Shown piece by piece: positions 47,388 through 57,645 of a stretch of 64,000 bases of DNA. The position numbers were made by a program, and so were the translations under genes. Each line of letters opens with the position of its first letter. Within the stretch, counting starts at the first letter, position 1. This stretch comes from Brassica napus. Taxonomy: Eukaryota; Streptophyta; Magnoliopsida; Brassicales; Brassicaceae. The notes under the pieces were generated by a model. The model saw only the letters and a list, made by a program, of their open reading frames with translations. It was not told where the DNA came from and did no database searches. The DNA is taken from assembly GCF_020379485.1 (NCBI RefSeq), contig NC_063452.1, forward strand, positions 34,185,608 through 34,249,607, read 5' to 3'.

Positions 47388-47570
47388 ATAAACAAAAAAT
47401 AACTTCTATTAATTTACTTGCTTAATATCATTACTGTCTAGCATAATTTCGAAAACAATAAATCTATTTTCTAATCTTAGAGTCTTTGTGGATTCGATCC
47501 CCAAGTAGTACAATTGAACCTCTTATTTGAGAGAGTAAAAGTAGATGTAGGGTTAATTTGAGCACTATCA
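47388..47570 (+). repeat. Remnant of a second Athila-like LTR end
   Basis: Positions 47475-47570 repeat the last 100 bases of the LTR (TGTGGATTCGATCCCCAAG ... GAGAGAGTAAA ... GAGCACTATCA) with clear divergence. It abuts a TRIM LTR at 47571. It suggests that a related LTR was here first and the 45936 LTR was joined to it. Confidence 0.65.
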
Positions 47571-48203
47571 GATATCGTGAATCACTTCCCGATAAATCAC
47601 CCATCCTTCTATTATTCCTGCTCAAACACGCTTAATTCTGGAGTTTTAAACGGATTTGTGGCCGAAAAGGTAAGCACACTTTGATGATATATGTAGCAAG
47701 ATCAATTTTATTTTAACCTTTCATCATATATGAGAAATCGGGATGTTACAACTCACCTCCACTCACTAGAGCGCAATGTCCTCGTGCTGCACCATGACTG
47801 GTCTAAAGACGCCTATCGGGTAAGAACTGAGATGGTTAATGAGCTCGGATACCACTTGTAAAACCCCGACTGCCCACGGCTAATGGGCCTTCCACGCCCG
47901 ATCTCTCGCACGTAGGCTCAATCATGTGCGACGGGCGGTGCGTTAATTTTTTGGAGGTTCTTTAATTTTGTTTACTAACCCTACAATCACCACAATACCT
48001 TTTCCCGTGCTTTGGCCTCATTCACACGATATCACGAATTACTTCCCGATAGGCCACCCATCTTTTTACTACTTCAACTCAAACACGCTTAACTCTATAG
48101 TTCTTAACGGATGTGTTCTTCAAATGGTAAACATATTTTGATGATATATGTAGCTAAATCAATTATATTAAACATTTTATTATATACCAGAAATTGGAAT
48201 ACA
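47571..48203 (-). mobile_element. TRIM A, terminal-repeat retrotransposon in miniature
   Basis: Minus strand: 5' LTR 48203-47857 (347 bp, ends GGTTTTACA), spacer AG, primer site TGGTATCCGAGC at 47854-47843, an interior of about 105 bases, and the 3' LTR beginning TGTAACATCCCG at 47750, truncated at 47571 by the neighbouring LTR. The interior has no coding capacity. The arrangement and lengths fit TRIMs. Confidence 0.82.
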
Positions 48204-48658
48204 ATGTTTTTGGAGGAACTCATGGTGAGGTCTTACTGGAGAACAAAAAAATATTTTTATCGTTTTAGGAAGATGATTGTTCTTAATTCATTGAAAAATG
48301 AATTGATATGTTTTCAATAATGATGTAGTATACAAGGAGGTAGGTATGATATTACAAGTTAATAAGAATATATTGGTTAATTTGAGTCCCAATCAGTGGG
48401 GAATTAATATTTCGGCATCACCAGAGGCCGGGGACCGATACGTGACAACACATGACTAGTCTGGACCACTTATGTGGAGCCAGGATACCCCTGTATAATT
48501 CAAAAAAAAAATATATATTGGTTCATATAAATGGATAGATTGATAATAATGATTGATACGAGTGTATAATTGATCATTAATAGGATGAACTTGGAGTCAT
48601 AAATTATTTGTACAATAAGGATACACTTCAAGATGAGATAATGTTCTTCGTATAAATG
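48204..48658. other. 3' flank of the SPRY gene
   Basis: A+T-rich. The only distinct segment is a short G+C-rich stretch (GGCATCACCAGAGGCCGGGG, 48413-48432) of unknown origin. The small frame 48111-48320 overlaps the TRIM and is not a gene. Confidence 0.4.
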
Positions 48659-51600
48659 CTACAACTTGGCAATATTTGGTTTACCAGAAAATTCTAGCGC
48701 AATTTCAAAAAGATCAGCGTCGGATTCTTCGTCATAGTCCAACTTACGTCTATGGCTTTGTCCCACAATGGTCCTCCCGCTTGCAATCATCTCACTATTT
48801 CCTCTGTTTATGAAGAAGTTTCTTAAATACTGGGAATCTAATCTCCCAATGGAAAACAATTCTTTGCTATCCTCAAGCCCGGCCACAGCACTACGGCACG
48901 GGTTCGTTGTGCGTTGCCCGTTTGCCGGGCCATAATAAAATGGAGATTGCCCCAAGTTAATAAGAACAGTGGCCTCTGTATTGGAAGCAAGAACGGGGTA
49001 GAGAGGTGTCCCAAATTCGTTTGCTTTACAGTTAATGACGTGAGCCAAGTGTGAGTTGATTGTGAAGTAAACCTTCTTCTTCCTCGGGTCATAACCACAT
49101 CCAACAACCTTGTTTTCCTTCGCCCACGCATGTTTCTCTGATTCACAAACCAACTTCATTCCTGTCACAGACAGAGAGTAATGCTTAAAACTTTAACTTG
49201 CGTATCCATATGAGATCATTTGAATAAGAGCATGCAATTGTAAGATCATAAATAACGATACCGAGTTGTGATATATCGAAATATCTAAGATAATGATTTA
49301 GCTACATATGTCACCAATATTGACTTATGTGACAACTCATCCCACTCAATAGGACCCCAGGCTCACAGCCTTGCAGGGACTGGCCCTAACTTTTCATTGT
49401 GGGAAGAAACGCATTCACATCCACCGGTAGGTTATTGGTGCGTCTGGCGTTACTCGAACCCAAGATCTCACCTTTTAACAACACTCTTATTGGACGAGTT
49501 GTCACCAATTGACCTGCATATCAATTGGTGACAACTCATCATGTACGAGTGTTGTTAAAGGATGAGATCTTGGGTTCGAGTAACGCTAAGCGCACCAATA
49601 ACCTACCGGTCGATGTGGAGGCGTTTCCTCCCACGGTGAGGGGTTAGGGTCGGTGCCCTTCAAGGCTGTGAGCCGGATTCCGAGTGAGCGGGATGGGTTG
49701 TCACAACTTATCTTTTCCTTCACACATCTGTTTAGAATTTCAGGATTAATGTGCTTGAGCTGAAGTAGTGAAAGGATGGGTGATCTATCGGGAAGTTATT
49801 CGCGATACCGTGAGAGTGAGGCAAAAACACGGAGAAATGTCAGGTGGTAATTGCAGGGTCAATAAACAAGACTTCCGTGCATTGGAAAAATTAATGCGCC
49901 GCTCGTCAAATGAGATAGTGCCCACGGGCTGAGTGAGCGGGCGTGGGTGGCCCATTAGCCGTGGACGGTCGAGATGTTATAAGTGGTATCAGAGTTGGTT
50001 AGCCATCTCGGTTCGGATCCGAGAGGCATCTTGAGAACTGTCGTGGGGCGCAACGAGGGCGTTGCGTTCTTTGAGAGGGGGTGAATTGTAATATCCCAAG
50101 TTGTGATATGAAAAAGCTTAAGAGAATTGATTCAGCTACCTATGTCACCAAAGTTGACTAATTTTTTCCGTCACACATCCGTTTAGAACTTCAGCGTTAA
50201 GCGTGCTTGGGCTGCAGTAGTAAAATGATGGGTGATCTATCGGGAAATAATTCGCGATACCACGCGAGTGAGACCAAAATACGGGGAAAGATCAAGTGGT
50301 TATTGCAGGGTCAGTAAACAAGACTTCCGGATCTTAGAAAAATTAACGTACCGCCCATCAGACGGGATAGGACCCACAGACCGAGAGAATGAATGTGGGT
50401 GGCCTATTAACTGTGGGCGGTCTGGGCGTTATAAAATGTAAATCAAAACAATATTATATTTTAAAATTGATTATCTAAAATAATTAGAAATTTTAGAGAA
50501 AAATTGGAGTATGGAAATTAATGGAATATATGACGTCCGTTTAATTACATAAAAATAAGTGGATTTGATATCCTTACATATTATAGTATTAGTATGTGTC
50601 ATATATCCTATATTTTAATCAAATTATATTTGGTAAATTCGTTATTGATTAATATTAGCATGAACTTGATATAAAATAGCAAACAAAGAATATCTTACAG
50701 TATTTTCTGAAAAGATGCTAGATAAAGGCTTTTAGAAATAACTATTATTTTAAGGAAAAAGATAAATAATTTTTTTTTTGGTTTTAGAAACAACAATTAT
50801 TTCTAATCCATTCGCCTTTCATTTGATTTTTAGGGTTTTACTACCCTAGGGGAAACAAAGAAAAAAAATAATATTTATTTTTAATCAATCTTTTATTATT
50901 GTGTTTTGTTTTGTTTTGAACAAGATACCATCTTTTATTCTTTACGAAAATATTAAACTTGAAACAAACAGAACAATAAGGGTTTACCAATATTCCAAAA
51001 AATAAGTTACCAAGCATAAAAAAAACAGAATAAACATTTTAACATTTTTACCAAAAAAAAAAAAATAAAAATAAAAAAAAAAATAGAATAAACCTCAGTA
51101 AGCCAAAAAGCTCCACGCACAAGTGGGGTCATATTCCAGTTGATAAATACAGTTGTTGGTTTAAGGTCAACGGAAGCAATGAGGTGTGATATTATGGGTA
51201 TAAATGGTGACTAAGGAATGACGAGCAACAATGCATTCCCAAACTTTTCTAAAAAAGATTATTATTTACAAGGAATAATTTTTGTATCCCATTTTTTTAT
51301 GAGAAAAAGATAAAAATAGCACTAAATCAAGTTTATGTTCCCAAACTAGCACTCAAGGTCAAAAGTCACAAAAATAGTACTTAATGTTTTATCAAAAGTC
51401 ACAAACTTAGGGTTTAGAGTTAGAGGGTGGGGTTTAGGATTTAGGGTTTAGGGGTTTAGAGTTTAGGGTTTAGGGTTTAGGGTTTAGAGTTTAGGGTTTA
51501 GGGTTTAGAGTTGAGAAATGAGGTTTTGGGGATAAGATTTCAAATTTTGAAAAATAAAAAAAATTAAAATTTTCAAAGGATAAACTTAGAAATGTGCTAT

Positions 51601-52987
51601 TTTGGTCATTTTAGTTTTTGAGTGATATTTTTGTGATATAAACTTAGAATGGTGCTATTTTGGAGATTTGCCTTTTTTTATCCATGTAGAGAAATAAAGA
51701 ACAAAATCATTTCTTCTAAATTTTGAAAAGGAACTTCCGTTTTTTTTTATTCTTGCTATTTTATTCTTTTATATTTTTTTTCTATTCATTTCTCAGGAAG
51801 GTCGCCGTATTTTTTTTTGTTAAAAATGAGAATTCTTGGTGATGTGGAACGAAGGACGACTTTTATATTCATTGTGACCACGACTTTATATTCCTTAGTG
51901 GTCACCATTTCTCACTAACAAAATTAAGTTCTCAAAGGACGGCAATTTTTGGTTCCTTTTACTAATTTTTTTGTACTTCTCACTCTACGTGCAGTTTAAA
52001 TTTCTGCTGTAGTTTTGATTTATTTTTTTCCTTTGTAATTTTACTATCATGAGAGTAAATAATTAAAAAAAAACGAATGCCACATACCATCAAGATATAC
52101 AGCGCCATCCGATTGAAATCCAATAGAAGCGGGGAATTTTCCGGGCAGTTGTGCCTCGCTGAGCTCAACGGAACCACCAGTCCCTAGTCCTAGAGACAAA
52201 ATGGCTTCTTCATTTTCCCCATCCCTTTTTTTTCTTGTCACGGGTTTCGGTCCTTGGCTCTTGAACAACATAGTTTTTCACCTTCTACTGATGCAAGGTC
52301 ACTGCATACGTTACTAATAACACCGCGGCGGCCAATGATCTCCAGAAGTGTGATTTCAAAGTAAGCCTCCTGTGGAAAAGCAGAGCATATGAGTTGTGGT
52401 CCGGGAAGCGGTAGAGCTGCTCGGAGAAGCATCAATGGGTTTTTCCCGTTAACTGTCTCTCTAAATACTTGATTAAACTTGATCTTCTGTGTGAAATCCT
52501 CGGAACCGTTTGAAACTTCCCATGTGATCACTACACCAGGATCATCGCTCCCTGCTGTCGTGGAAAGCCCTAGAAGAGCAGGTCGCGGAGAGGCTGCAAT
52601 CACCAAACGAGTTGATGTATGGACAGCGAATCCGAACCCTGTCCACCCATTCTCTACCGCTTCTGTCACCAAAGCAGGATGGTCTGTCCAGATAAATAGA
52701 CCAGATTTTGATGGCAATCCGCCCGTGGCCCTACGTGAGACGCAAGAATTGTTTATACTTCCTCTGCGTTTCATGTCGGATATATCTAACTGGTGACTGA
52801 GGCTGGTTTGGTGGAGTTTGGAGATTCTAGCCTGAAAGCTATCCCGCCGAATAGGGCTAGACGTGTTATGGGCAGTGGAGTCCTCTGATCTCCGGAGACA
52901 GCACCAGCGGCGGAGGAAGACCGCGAGGAGTGAAAACAGGATGACAATGGAGAGAATCCCTGCAGTTAAATGGGCCCATCGAAGCAT
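48659..52987 (-). CDS. SPRY-domain membrane protein gene (two exons, one apparent frameshift)
   Basis: Exon 1 is 52987-52088 and exon 2 is 49161-48659; the 2926-bp intron has a GTATGT donor and a GTGACAG acceptor, joining GAT-G/GA as Asp-Gly. Start ATG 52987 (MLRWAHLTAG); the upstream in-frame codon at 53044 is GTG. Adding one A in the run at about 52268 restores the frame and gives 467 residues. A membrane segment lies at about residues 6-24 (GILSIVILFSLLAVFL), then RRWCCLRR. The SPRY/concanavalin-like domain starts around residue 170: AYFEITLLEI, LGLGTGGSVELS, FPASIGFQSDGAVYLDG, VVGCGYDPRKKKVYFTINS and PLYPVLAS. SPRY domains bind partner proteins; the partner is unknown. This is the only host gene recognised. 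The frameshift could be a pseudogene lesion or a sequence error. Confidence 0.82.
49239..50433 (+). mobile_element. TRIM B inside the SPRY intron
   Basis: The 5' LTR is about 49239-49981, interrupted by a 378-bp fold-back element with TSD. Without that insert it is about 360 bp, against 347 for the 3' LTR 50087-50433 (TGTAATATCCC ... GCGTTATA). The primer site TGGTATCAGAG lies at 49984-49994; the interior is about 103 bp ending in TTGAGAGGGGGTGAAT (50071-50086), the purine tract. It is on the strand opposite to the gene. The left boundary is uncertain by a few bases. Confidence 0.8.
49328..49705. mobile_element. 378-bp fold-back element with TSD ACTTA inside TRIM B LTR
   Basis: It starts TGTGACAACTCATCC and ends GGATGGGTTGTCACA; ACTTA flanks both sides (49323-49327, 49706-49710). 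The two halves are inverted repeats of each other, and each half (49328 to about 49507, and about 49527-49705) is itself bounded by GTGACAACTC and GAGTTGTCAC. No ORF. TG...CA ends with a 5-bp duplication resemble an LTR insertion. The superfamily is open. Confidence 0.85.
50434..51195. other. A+T-rich intron sequence
   Basis: Long A and T runs (for example 50769-50780 and 51043-51082). No ORF, LTR end or inverted repeat was recognised. Confidence 0.5.
51196..51918. mobile_element. MITE, 'TGGTGACxA' family, copy 2, with nested repeat
   Basis: The left end is GTATAAATGGTGACTAAGGA (about 51198-51217) and the right end is TCCTTAGTGGTCACCATTTC (51892-51911), inverse to each other. The left 110 bases match the reversed end of the MITE at 44631-44893. 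The body is interrupted at about 51305-51672 by a different repeat. It lies in the SPRY gene intron. Confidence 0.6.
51305..51672. repeat. Nested repeat with AAAATAGCAC-type ends and TTTAGGG-rich core
   Basis: The left arm has AAAAATAGCACTAAATC and ACAAAAATAGTAC; the right arm, reversed, has CCAAAATAGCACCATTC and CAAAAATATCAC, giving loose inverted ends. The middle, about 51408-51515, is a degenerate run of TTTAGGG/TTTAGAG units. It is likely a MITE that captured or grew a telomere-like tract. Confidence 0.6.
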
Positions 52988-53434
52988 CTCTGAGATAAAA
53001 GAAATTTTGAGACGGAGAGAGAGAGATGGAAGGGGAAGAAGCACATGCGAGTAGTGGACTTGGACCCGTTCAAGAACGTTGGGAGATCAAAAGTATTATA
53101 CAAAAACAATATGAAACTGTTCTGAGAAAAAGTCAAGTTTAGAAAATTTCATGAATTTCTTTTCAAAAATTGCAAAAATGATGTTGACCTACACAAAATA
53201 GAATTTTCATAAGCGATTAAGCTATATAGACTTTTAGGGATATAAATAAAACGAGGGTACTCTGTTTTGTTTAAATATCAAAATGATTGAAACTTTCAAA
53301 AAATATGGTTATTTACAAATTATTGTGGAACTTATTGTAAGCAAATTAAAAATTGAGTAAGAACACCAGGTCCTAGATGCTGATATATTAATGCTATCCT
53401 CAACTATGTAACTCTGATTGATTAATAAAAAAAG
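52988..53434 (-). promoter_or_regulatory. 5' flank of the SPRY gene
   Basis: On the minus strand, upstream of the ATG: a short CT-rich leader (CTTCTTCCCCTTCCATCTC) and TTGTATAATAC at about 53092-53102, which could be a weak TATA box. The next element upstream is TRIM C at 53435. Promoter assignment is by position only. Confidence 0.35.
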
Positions 53435-53997
53435 TGTAACATCCCAGTAGTATATGGAAAATCTTAAAAAATAATTGGTTTGGTTATCTATATCACTTAA
53501 GTGTATTTATCTTTTCCGTCACAAGTTTATATAAACTGCTGAATTAAGTGTGGTTGGATGACCTATCGGAAAGTAATTTGTGATATTATGTAAGTGAGAT
53601 CAAAACGCGGAGAAAGTCATGTGTTGATTGCAGACCGCAACCAAGTCTTTCGAGCCTCCGAAAAATTAATGCACCGCCCGTCGCACGGAATAAACTCCAC
53701 TAGCCGAGTGGACAGGCGTGGGAGGCCAATCACCATGGCGGCCGGATCGTTACAAGTAGTATCTGAGCCGAACCTAGACGAGTGTGGAGTCATTTGTAGG
53801 CTCACACTAACATGGGTAACGATCTTGAGGCGCAACGAGGACGTTGCATTTTGTGAGAGGTGTTGAATTATAATATCTCGGTTTGGGTATATGGAAATGT
53901 TTAAAATATTGATTTGACTAACTTTATCACCAAAATGCACTTAATTTTTTGGTTACACATCCGTTTTGAACGGGAGTAGTGAAAGGATAGCTGACTG
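53435..53997 (+). mobile_element. TRIM C upstream of the SPRY gene, 3'-truncated
   Basis: 5' LTR 53435-53754 (320 bp, TGTAACATCCC ... GATCGTTACA), spacer AG, a degenerate primer site TAGTATCTGAGCC (53757-53769), an interior of about 100 bp, and a 3' LTR beginning TATAATATCTCGG at 53869 and cut at 53997 by an Athila-like LTR. The interior phrase GGCGCAACGAGGACGTTGC is shared with TRIM B. It is the most diverged of the three. Confidence 0.8.
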
Positions 53998-55247
53998 ATC
54001 TCACTCAAATTACCCTAAGGAATGAATTACTCTCTCAAATAAGAGGTGCAATTGTAGTACCTAGGGATCAAATCCACAAGGAGCTAGGGAACCTAATAAA
54101 TCTAATCAGAGTGATTAAGGTAGGTTGATTATGTTTAAATGTAAATAGCAGGTTGTGAGCAAGGTAGTTGCTCGATTGGTTTGATTGAGTTTTTGGCACT
54201 TAAATGAAATAGCTAGACTTAGGGTTTCTATTCATGTAACAGAATTATAATCCTACAGATGCATAATAGTTATATGCATGATATTATAGAGCTCAATCGC
54301 TTATGAACTAATCGATCGGCATTTGCTTTTTAGGTTTGTATATTGACCAGATATAAGTGTCGATCGATGATTCTAGAGGAATATCGATCGATATACCTTT
54401 TGCTCCATCGATCGATTATTCTACAGGAAAATAGATCGACACGCTCTTAGTCAAGCTTTACGCGCGGGTTGAATAATGCTTACTAGGATTACTAGATCAG
54501 GTTTTCGCCTTACTCTAACAATCCTAGATCAATTAGGACAGATTCAGGGTGAGATTCAAGTGTTAACTTGCGCCTACAACTCCTAGTTCAAGTTTCTACC
54601 TAGCTAAACTAGAAACATGCATTAATGACAATCCTAATGATGAATATCACAACTTAGCAATCTATAGTTGGGGTTAATCCCTCATAACCCATTTGAACCC
54701 TAAATCTAACAATAGAACTACCCAGACATAGCCAAGAAATGCATAACAATAATAAGGTATAAAAACTGCATAGATATATAATACATAAATAATGGAGTTT
54801 CAATCACAAATCTCTTTGGATCTTCTCTCCAACTCAACTAAAATCCTAGAAAACGTTTTGCTGTGAAAACAAAAAACAAGAAAGCACACTTTGCCTAAAA
54901 CACTTTGGCAAACAATAAATATTAGGTTAAAAACTCATCAGGGGTAATCTTGTAAATTGGTGAAGTCTTGGGCTCTAAGTCGGCTGGAACCAAACGGGCT
55001 TCTGCGCGCTTCGCTGTTAATCGATGTCACAGGGTGTGCATCGATCGATTATTATCTCTAAGTGTCGACCATTGGTCTTGCTCGATGGTCAGCTCGGATG
55101 CTCTCTCCAATTATCTCCAAAATCATCACTTACTTCCAAATCACTCCTGATCATATAAATATACTAAATAGACTCTAAAACATAATAATTAGTTATTAAA
55201 ACACTTACAAACCATGGCTAAAAGTGGTTAAAATCCATGACCTATCA
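53998..55247 (-). repeat. 3' LTR of the minus-strand Athila-like element (1250 bp)
   Basis: The minus strand starts TGATAGGTCATGG at 55247 after the purine tract AAGTCTGGGGGAGT (about 55248-55260) and ends GAGTGAGATCA at 53998. It is related to 20807-22124 and 45936-47387 and carries TCGATCGAT motifs at about 54360, 54383, 54409 and 55042. Confidence 0.87.
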
Positions 55248-55856
55248 ACTCCCCCAGACTTACCTTTTTGCTTGTCCTCAAGCAAAACATATATGCAATC
55301 TCTCTGAAAGAGGTTTGAAAACAGCAGGGACTCACAGATTTAAAACTCAAAATCATCACCTTAGAAAATCCTAATCTCAGAAGCACACTATACCATATCC
55401 TAGTCTAGCAACCAAATTCACCTAGTCAACAACTTAGTAAATTCTGTCTGACAATCCCCTCTACCAACCTCATTTTCTTGCATATATGTAAGTGTAGGCT
55501 TTACCTTGGGAGTATCGATCACATGATGCAAGGATGCTCAAACAAGTACTGGACCTGCAGGTAAATAAGAGTTCATTTCCTCTCTCTCTACTAATTTCTC
55601 TCTCAGTCAAAATCTGCTTTTATTACAAGATCATTGACCAAGACTGGACATGCTTCCATGAATCAAGCTTTGATGGTCTCGTCGGTCGATATTCTTGACA
55701 ATCGTCTACTCGGATCTTTTTATTTAAGACCTGCAAAAATTCAAAAACTAACATAAGTACTAAACTAATGAAAACCAATTAAAATTACGTAATAGTGGGT
55801 TACCCCCACTCAGCGCTTTGTTATAGTCATTTAGCTTGACTTTTGAGGTAATTTGG
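55248..55856 (-). other. 3' noncoding region of the Athila-like element
   Basis: Includes the purine tract, the reverse of GAGGACAAGCAAAA (as at 45903), and GTGGGGGTAACCCAC near 55797-55811, the counterpart of blocks in the other Athila-like elements. No ORF. Confidence 0.6.
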
Positions 55857-56438
55857 CTAGTAATGTGGAAAGCAAGTACTTGCTGGGAATAAAGTTTCTA
55901 GCTCTTCTCTGCTCTTGTTGAACCATGTACTAGTGAAGTCTCTCATTGCCACATCTCCTATGCGCCATTTGTCTTTCATTGTTGCAGTTGTATTCTCTAT
56001 ATTCTGCAATCTGTCTCTAAGACTTTCAAGTTCGAACTGATGTTTCACAAGTGTGGCGTATGTGTCATCTGATCTCTCCTCATCATGGTTGATTGTATCA
56101 GACATATCTGATGACACCTTTGTTACTAACTGTCCTCGGTCTGTTGGTGTGGCTTCATCGATCGATGTTCTTCTGTGACTGTCGGTCGATATTTGGATGC
56201 CATTACCGATCGATGTCGATGAGTCTGGACGACTTGCGATATATCTCTCAGTTTCCACTATCTCCCTTTTCATTGCTTCTGTCTGAGAAGTCAAAGAACT
56301 GATGGTGATGTCCCAGGGGAAATATATGTCATCACATCTCTTGTCAAGCTTGTCTTCTGTTGCTCCCGGAGTTATGTAGATCTCTTCTACCATCTGATCA
56401 ACCTCTGCTCTGGTGTAAGAATATGGTCGAGAATTCAT
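55857..56438 (-). CDS. C-terminal ORF of the Athila-like element, unknown function
   Basis: Start ATG 56438 (MNSRPYSYTRAEVDQM), 193 residues, intact. It has a charged helical part (SQTEAMKREIVETERY, LESLRDRLQNIE) likely to form a coiled coil, and a few SIDxA units encoded by TCGATCGAT motifs. It ends ELETLFPASTCFPHY just before the noncoding 3' region. It may be the end of a longer polyprotein, since open sequence of similar type lies upstream. I recognise no enzyme domain. Confidence 0.5.
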   Translation of the reverse strand: MNSRPYSYTRAEVDQMVEEIYITPGATEDKLDKRCDDIYFPWDITISSLTSQTEAMKREIVETERYIASRPDSSTSIGNGIQISTDSHRRTSIDEATPTDRGQLVTKVSSDMSDTINHDEERSDDTYATLVKHQFELESLRDRLQNIENTTATMKDKWRIGDVAMRDFTSTWFNKSREELETLFPASTCFPHY

Positions 56439-56603
56439 TGGATTTGATTGTGACGGGTCATCGTTGATCGATGGTGAGCTGTTTCTGTCGATCGATGCTG
56501 GTGTAGTTGTTTCGGCCGCACGTTGTATCTACATGCTGGCTATGTCTTGCCTCATCTCCACCATCCATGTAGTCAACCAAATAATGCTATCATTCAGTGG
56601 GTA

Positions 56604-57645
56604 TTAGACACCATCAAGCTTCATCTGAAAGTCCTCTTCATTCTTTTCCTGAGCTCCACAGATTCCATAAAGCATCTCATTTATCTCATCTTTGGTGTAG
56701 ATTTCTGGTACCAGCTTGGTCTGTGAATGACCTTGCATGTTCTGGAAGACATATGTAGTTGTGCTCATCCATTGAGGCTCTTTCCAGAAGATTTCTGATA
56801 TCATCCTTGGATACATGGATGATGTGTCCATCTACACCTCGCGCATGTTCATGATCATCCCTATAGACTCCATACTCATCATTCTGTTCCCAATGGAATC
56901 TCCTTATTCCAGCACGGTCGTAGGCTCTTTTTCCAAACTCTGGGCGTCTGTCTATCGATGTTGGGACTCTAATGTCGATAGACGGTCGAGTATGTTGTCG
57001 ATACTTTAGCTTGAAACGATCATCTACTCCAACAGCTGTGTCATAGAACTTGTTTGTAACTCTCTTCTGGTGTTCTGGAGTGTTGCGTTGTTGCATGAAA
57101 ATATTTTATGCTCATGGCTCATGATATGATGTTTCTACGGCATAGCTCTCGTGATACTGATCATCTGCCCAACTGCTAATTGAATAGTTTCCTTCTTTTT
57201 TATGGTCGACTCCATTGTCGATCAATGTGTAGATGGAAATGTCGGTCGATGCTTGTGTACTTTGTGTCTGGTCATGATAAGTGTCGATCAATGTTGGGAT
57301 GGTTCTGTCGATCGACGTCGCATTCCTTATCCCATATGAATGGTGGAGAAGTCTATCTTCCTCAGCATGAATACTTATATACTCGGTAGCTCGTTCCTCC
57401 TCGTAATCCTCATCATACTCCTCTGTATTCAGTTTAGCTCCATCTGATGGTGTTGCAGTGTCTACTGTAAAATTGGGATTGTAGTAGTCATTCTCCCAAT
57501 CGTCTGGACTACTGTCGATCGATTCTTCGAGGTGATTGGCGATCGATTTCTGATTGGCACTGTCGATCGATGTGGGGGTGTGAGTTTCGATCGATGCGGA
57601 ATACTCAGTCTCGTACTCAGCTCCACAGTTACATGCTGCTATGAG
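56604..57645 (-). pseudogene. SID-repeat polyprotein segment, duplication copy 1
   Basis: Minus-strand pieces such as NTPEHQKRVTNKFYDTA, RPSIDIRVPTSIDRRPEFG, AYDRAGIRRFHWEQN and NYICLPEHARSFTDQ, broken by several stops. The SID(R/V) units come from the TCGATCGAT motif. The right counterpart is at 59207-60145. No known domain. Confidence 0.6.

Noticed and set aside
49440..49580. GGTTCGAG T-loop-like word in the fold-back element as a tRNA-derived SINE
   Set aside because: No A box at the right distance and no oligo-A tail; both arms carry the word in inverted orientation.
51408..51515. Chromosome end
   Set aside because: TTTAGGG units are degenerate, short and flanked by MITE and intron sequence on both sides.
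53042..53044. Upstream start of the SPRY gene at 53044
   Set aside because: The codon is GTG, not ATG; the first in-frame ATG is at 52987, just before the membrane segment.
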